Source: Gloeobacter morelensis MG652769
GTDB taxonomy: Bacteria > Cyanobacteriota > Cyanobacteriia > Gloeobacterales > Gloeobacteraceae
NCBI RefSeq assembly: GCF_021018745.1
Contig: NZ_CP063845.1
Coordinates: 1,984,001 to 2,048,000 of the forward strand
Length of the DNA stretch: 64,000 nt
Direction of reading: 5' to 3'
In this document: piece by piece, positions 61,651 through 64,000 of the stretch
Layout: every line of letters begins with the position of its first letter
Numbering within the stretch: the stretch's first letter is position 1
The notes under the pieces: generated by a model
Database searches by the model: none
Seen by the model: the letters and a program-made list of their open reading frames with translations, nothing else
What the model was told of the DNA's origin: nothing
Made by a program: the position numbers and the translations under genes

Positions 61651-62670
61651 CTACGCTTCCATCGAAAGGACGACACGAAAGCGCGCCTTGCCACTCATCA
61701 TCCGATCGTATGCAGCCTGGGCGCTCTCGAAGGGGTAGATCTCGTTCATAGAAGCGATCCCATTGCGATGGCTAAATAGCAGCGTATCCTCCGAATCGGC
61801 CGCCGTGCCTGAATACCAGCCTTTGACCGAAGCGCGCTTGAGGAGTAACTCCGTCGGGTTGACGGTGAGGGCGGACACCGCACCGATGAGCATCATCGTG
61901 CCATTGGGTCCAAGACCGCCAACGAGCGCCTGCATTGCTTTCTCGCTGGTGACAGTCGCGAGGATCGCCTTTGCCCCGCCCATCGCCAGCATTGCGGCGG
62001 CAGGATCGCCCGCTTCGCTGTCGATGTATTCGTGCGCGCCGAGCGAGCGGGCGAGCTCCTCTTTGTCGCGGCCGCGGTTGACGGCGACGGTGCGAAAGCC
62101 CTGGCGCGCGGCAAACTGGATACCGAGATGGCCAAGCCCGCCGACACCGTGGATCGCCACCAGATCGCCCGGCCCTGCGCCGCAATTGCGCAGCGCGTTG
62201 AAGGTGGTGATCCCGGCGCACAGCAAGGGCGCCGATTGGATCGCGTCGAGATCAGCCGGCACACGGGCGAGTGCGGAGACATCGGCCAGCATGTGGGTCG
62301 CATAGCCACCGTCGCGGGTCACGCCCGTGACGGCGCTCACCGTCTCGCAGGCGAACGCCGAGCCGCGTCGGCAGCGCTGGCAATACCCGCACGAGCCGCC
62401 GAACCAGCCGACGCCGACGCGCATGCCCACCTGCCAGCCGAGAACCTCCGCCCCGAGCGCCTCGATCGTACCGAGCACCTCATGGCCGGGTATACGCGGA
62501 TAGGAGATGCCCGGCATCTTCCCTTCGACCGTCATAGAGTCGCTGTGACATACGCCGCAGGCGCTGACGCGCAGCCGAACCTCACGCGGCCCGGGTTCGG
62601 GCAAATCTCGCTCGATCAGCTGAAACTTAGCGCCCGCTGCGGGTACGGCCATAGCGCGCATCTTGGTCAT
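61651..62670 (-). CDS. Zinc-dependent alcohol dehydrogenase
   Basis: 339 aa medium-chain dehydrogenase. Catalytic zinc ligands in ACGVCHSDS and GHEVLGTIEALG; structural zinc cysteines in GGSCGYCQRCRRGSAFACE (four Cys); NAD(P)-binding AIHGVGGLGHLGIQFAARQG. The layout resembles the AdhP/cinnamyl-alcohol group. Substrate unknown. It lies between, and on the opposite strand to, two SLH genes, with no sign of shared regulation. Confidence 0.9.
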   Translation of the reverse strand: MTKMRAMAVPAAGAKFQLIERDLPEPGPREVRLRVSACGVCHSDSMTVEGKMPGISYPRIPGHEVLGTIEALGAEVLGWQVGMRVGVGWFGGSCGYCQRCRRGSAFACETVSAVTGVTRDGGYATHMLADVSALARVPADLDAIQSAPLLCAGITTFNALRNCGAGPGDLVAIHGVGGLGHLGIQFAARQGFRTVAVNRGRDKEELARSLGAHEYIDSEAGDPAAAMLAMGGAKAILATVTSEKAMQALVGGLGPNGTMMLIGAVSALTVNPTELLLKRASVKGWYSGTAADSEDTLLFSHRNGIASMNEIYPFESAQAAYDRMMSGKARFRVVLSMEA

Positions 62671-62981
62671 TGTTGTCCCTTCTCCATCTACCGGTCCAAC
62701 GGGAGCAGAAGCTTATCAGTATTTGTACACAATATTCGCTAGGGACTGCTTTCTCGATCTCCTGCTTGGCCGCGGGAGGTGGAAGTCCCCCAATACTGTA
62801 ACGTCAAATTCGGCATGAATGCGGATGATTTTGTCCAGGCGCAGGATCTCAGTCCGCAGCAGCCAGATTCTTCCTTTGGCGGTGTGACGTCCACTGCCGG
62901 ATGCGGCACGCTTGTCCGAGGGGGGCATCCGCGCGGAGAGCGCGGAGGGCGCCCCTTTTGTGTGCAGAAGGAGCATAACGC
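62671..62981. other. Intergenic region before the second SLH gene
   Basis: 311 bp without a convincing gene. It must hold the divergent promoters. A GC hairpin CCGCGC/GCGCGG lies at 62929-62945, about 37 bp before the SLH start. AAGGAG at 62968-62973 is the ribosome binding site. Confidence 0.4.
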
Positions 62982-64000
62982 ATGGACAAATTTTTCAAAG
63001 TAGGGTCAGCGCTCGGCCTTGCTCTCGGTCTGACGGTTGTGGCTGCCCGGGCAGCAAATTTCGGCGATACAGCTGGGTACTGGGCGGAAGCGTACGTTTC
63101 GACCCTGGCCGATCGCAAGTTCATCGGCGGTTTTCCGGACGGATCGTTTCGGCCCAACGACGCGATTACCCGCGCCCAGTTCGCCGCCATCGCCGCCAAG
63201 GCTTTGGATCTGCCCGTCGGCGGTGGCGGCCTTACTTTCAACGATGTGCCGGCCAACTACTGGGCGACCGGGGCCATCGCCGCAGTGAGTAACAGCGGCC
63301 TGGTCACCGGTTTTCCGGACGGGTCGTTCCGGCCGGAGGAGCGCATCACCCGCGCCCAGGCCCTGGTCATTCTCGCCAAGGCCCTTGGGGATAAAGGTGG
63401 GCGCACGTCGGTGAACCTGGACGATTATACCGACGTGCAGGCGGTGCCCGATTGGGCGCGGCCGAGCATCACCAAGGCGGCGGAGTCGGGGATCATCGTC
63501 AATTTTCCAGACCCGGCGGTGATCAAGCCCAACGCCCTGGCCACCCGCGGCGAGGTGGCCGCCTTGATGTACCAGACGCTCTCGCGCTCCGGCCGCGACC
63601 TGCCGCCGTTGAATATCGGTTCGCTCGCCCCGGCTACCGGCGGCGGTGCCGGGCGCGGGCAACTCGCCATCGAGCGCGTCGTCGTGCAGCCGGACCGGCG
63701 GGCGGTGCAGGCGGGTGAAGAACTGGTCGTGCGCGCCGAGGGTACCCCCGGCGCCGAAGCGAGCTTCAGCATCCAGGGGATCGCCCAGGGGATCGCCATG
63801 CAGGAGGTGGAGCAGGGGGTCTACGAGGGCCGCTACACCGTCAAGCGGGGAGACCAAGAAAGGAATGCCCGCCTTGCGGTCACCCTCAAAAGTCGCGGCG
63901 AATCGGTCACCCGCGAGGCCGAGCGGCAATACGCCTTCGGATCGGGGGCCGCAGGCGGTGCGGGACGCGGTGACTTTAGTGGTGACGGTAGGCCCGATGT
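62982..64000 (+). CDS. SLH-domain envelope protein (copy 2), cut by the right edge
   Basis: Open from ATG 62982 (AAGGAG eight bases before it) to the end of the window, at least 339 residues. Signal peptide KVGSALGLALGLTVVAARAA. Three SLH motifs matching the copy at 60594: FGDTAGYWAEAYVSTLADRK with GFPDGSFRPNDAITRAQFAA; FNDVPANYWATGAIAAVSNS with GFPDGSFRPEERITRAQALV; YTDVQAVPDWARPSITKAA with ATRGEVAALMYQTL. Then a similar beta-rich domain (VVVQPDRRAVQAGEELVVRA). The last visible residues GDFSGDGRPDV look like the start of an FG-GAP/VCBS calcium-binding repeat, absent from copy 1. Confidence 0.85.
   Translation, partial: MDKFFKVGSALGLALGLTVVAARAANFGDTAGYWAEAYVSTLADRKFIGGFPDGSFRPNDAITRAQFAAIAAKALDLPVGGGGLTFNDVPANYWATGAIAAVSNSGLVTGFPDGSFRPEERITRAQALVILAKALGDKGGRTSVNLDDYTDVQAVPDWARPSITKAAESGIIVNFPDPAVIKPNALATRGEVAALMYQTLSRSGRDLPPLNIGSLAPATGGGAGRGQLAIERVVVQPDRRAVQAGEELVVRAEGTPGAEASFSIQGIAQGIAMQEVEQGVYEGRYTVKRGDQERNARLAVTLKSRGESVTREAERQYAFGSGAAGGAGRGDFSGDGRPD

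Overview
The window looks like chromosomal DNA of a GC-rich cyanobacterium. Lineage markers are an RpaB/Ycf27-type response regulator, a helical carotenoid protein (the N-terminal half of orange carotenoid protein), a DesA-type acyl-lipid desaturase, a group 3 SigF-like sigma factor beside type IV pilus motor genes, and SLH-domain envelope proteins. The gene mix and base composition suggest a Gloeobacter-like organism. This is an inference; no rRNA or phylogenetic marker is available here to prove it.

Layout. 1-6.1 kb: an unidentified helical protein cut by the left edge, an RND efflux pump, a secreted TPR protein, a DUF1643 protein, a membrane protein and a helical carotenoid protein whose ribosome binding site can pair with two alternative partners. 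6.1-19.8 kb: mostly housekeeping (moeA, mraY, VOC protein, a large PAS/GAF histidine kinase with an N-terminal ribbon-helix-helix-like segment, desaturase, rubrerythrin plus PerR-like repressor with matching candidate operators, murD, YciI, cobD) and two tandem Tat-exported PhoX-like proteins. 19.95-23.23 kb: tRNA-Thr(CGT) and a 3.2-kb segment bounded by an exact 48-bp duplication of the tRNA 3' half, holding decaying Rpn/DUF4351 genes and a membrane protein. 23.4-25.4 kb: accessory genes including a VapBC pair. 25.6-34.8 kb: a 532-aa conserved protein, an MFS gene broken by a 182-bp MITE-like element, a sorbosone dehydrogenase-like protein, aroQ, cinA, and an azoreductase/DUF1772/AraC cluster followed by an RND pump fragment. 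35-47 kb: a very large M14 metallopeptidase, 5-formyl-THF cyclo-ligase, a pabB/trpE-like gene, gpmI, an orphan LivM permease, an unusual PlsY-like/PEP-synthase-like fusion, and a universal stress protein. 47.2-53.1 kb: accessory DNA with two Uma2 nucleases, an ABC exporter and an HTH/PIN toxin-antitoxin pair. 53.1-59.1 kb: rpaB, sigF, then pilB-pilT-pilC. 59.26-60.50 kb: an IS3-family element with a damaged orfB. 60.6-64.0 kb: two SLH proteins around a zinc alcohol dehydrogenase, the second running off the right edge.

How the parts work together. The clearest functional units are the pilus motor and platform operon facing a SigF-type sigma factor, the peroxide-stress pair (rubrerythrin and PerR-like regulator), and the stable-inheritance modules (VapBC, HTH-PIN). 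Mobile DNA is present at three levels: an IS3 element, a non-autonomous MITE-like element, and a tRNA-bounded island without a visible integrase. No CRISPR array, prophage or obvious biosynthetic gene cluster was seen. All functional calls rest on motif recognition by eye; no database search was run.
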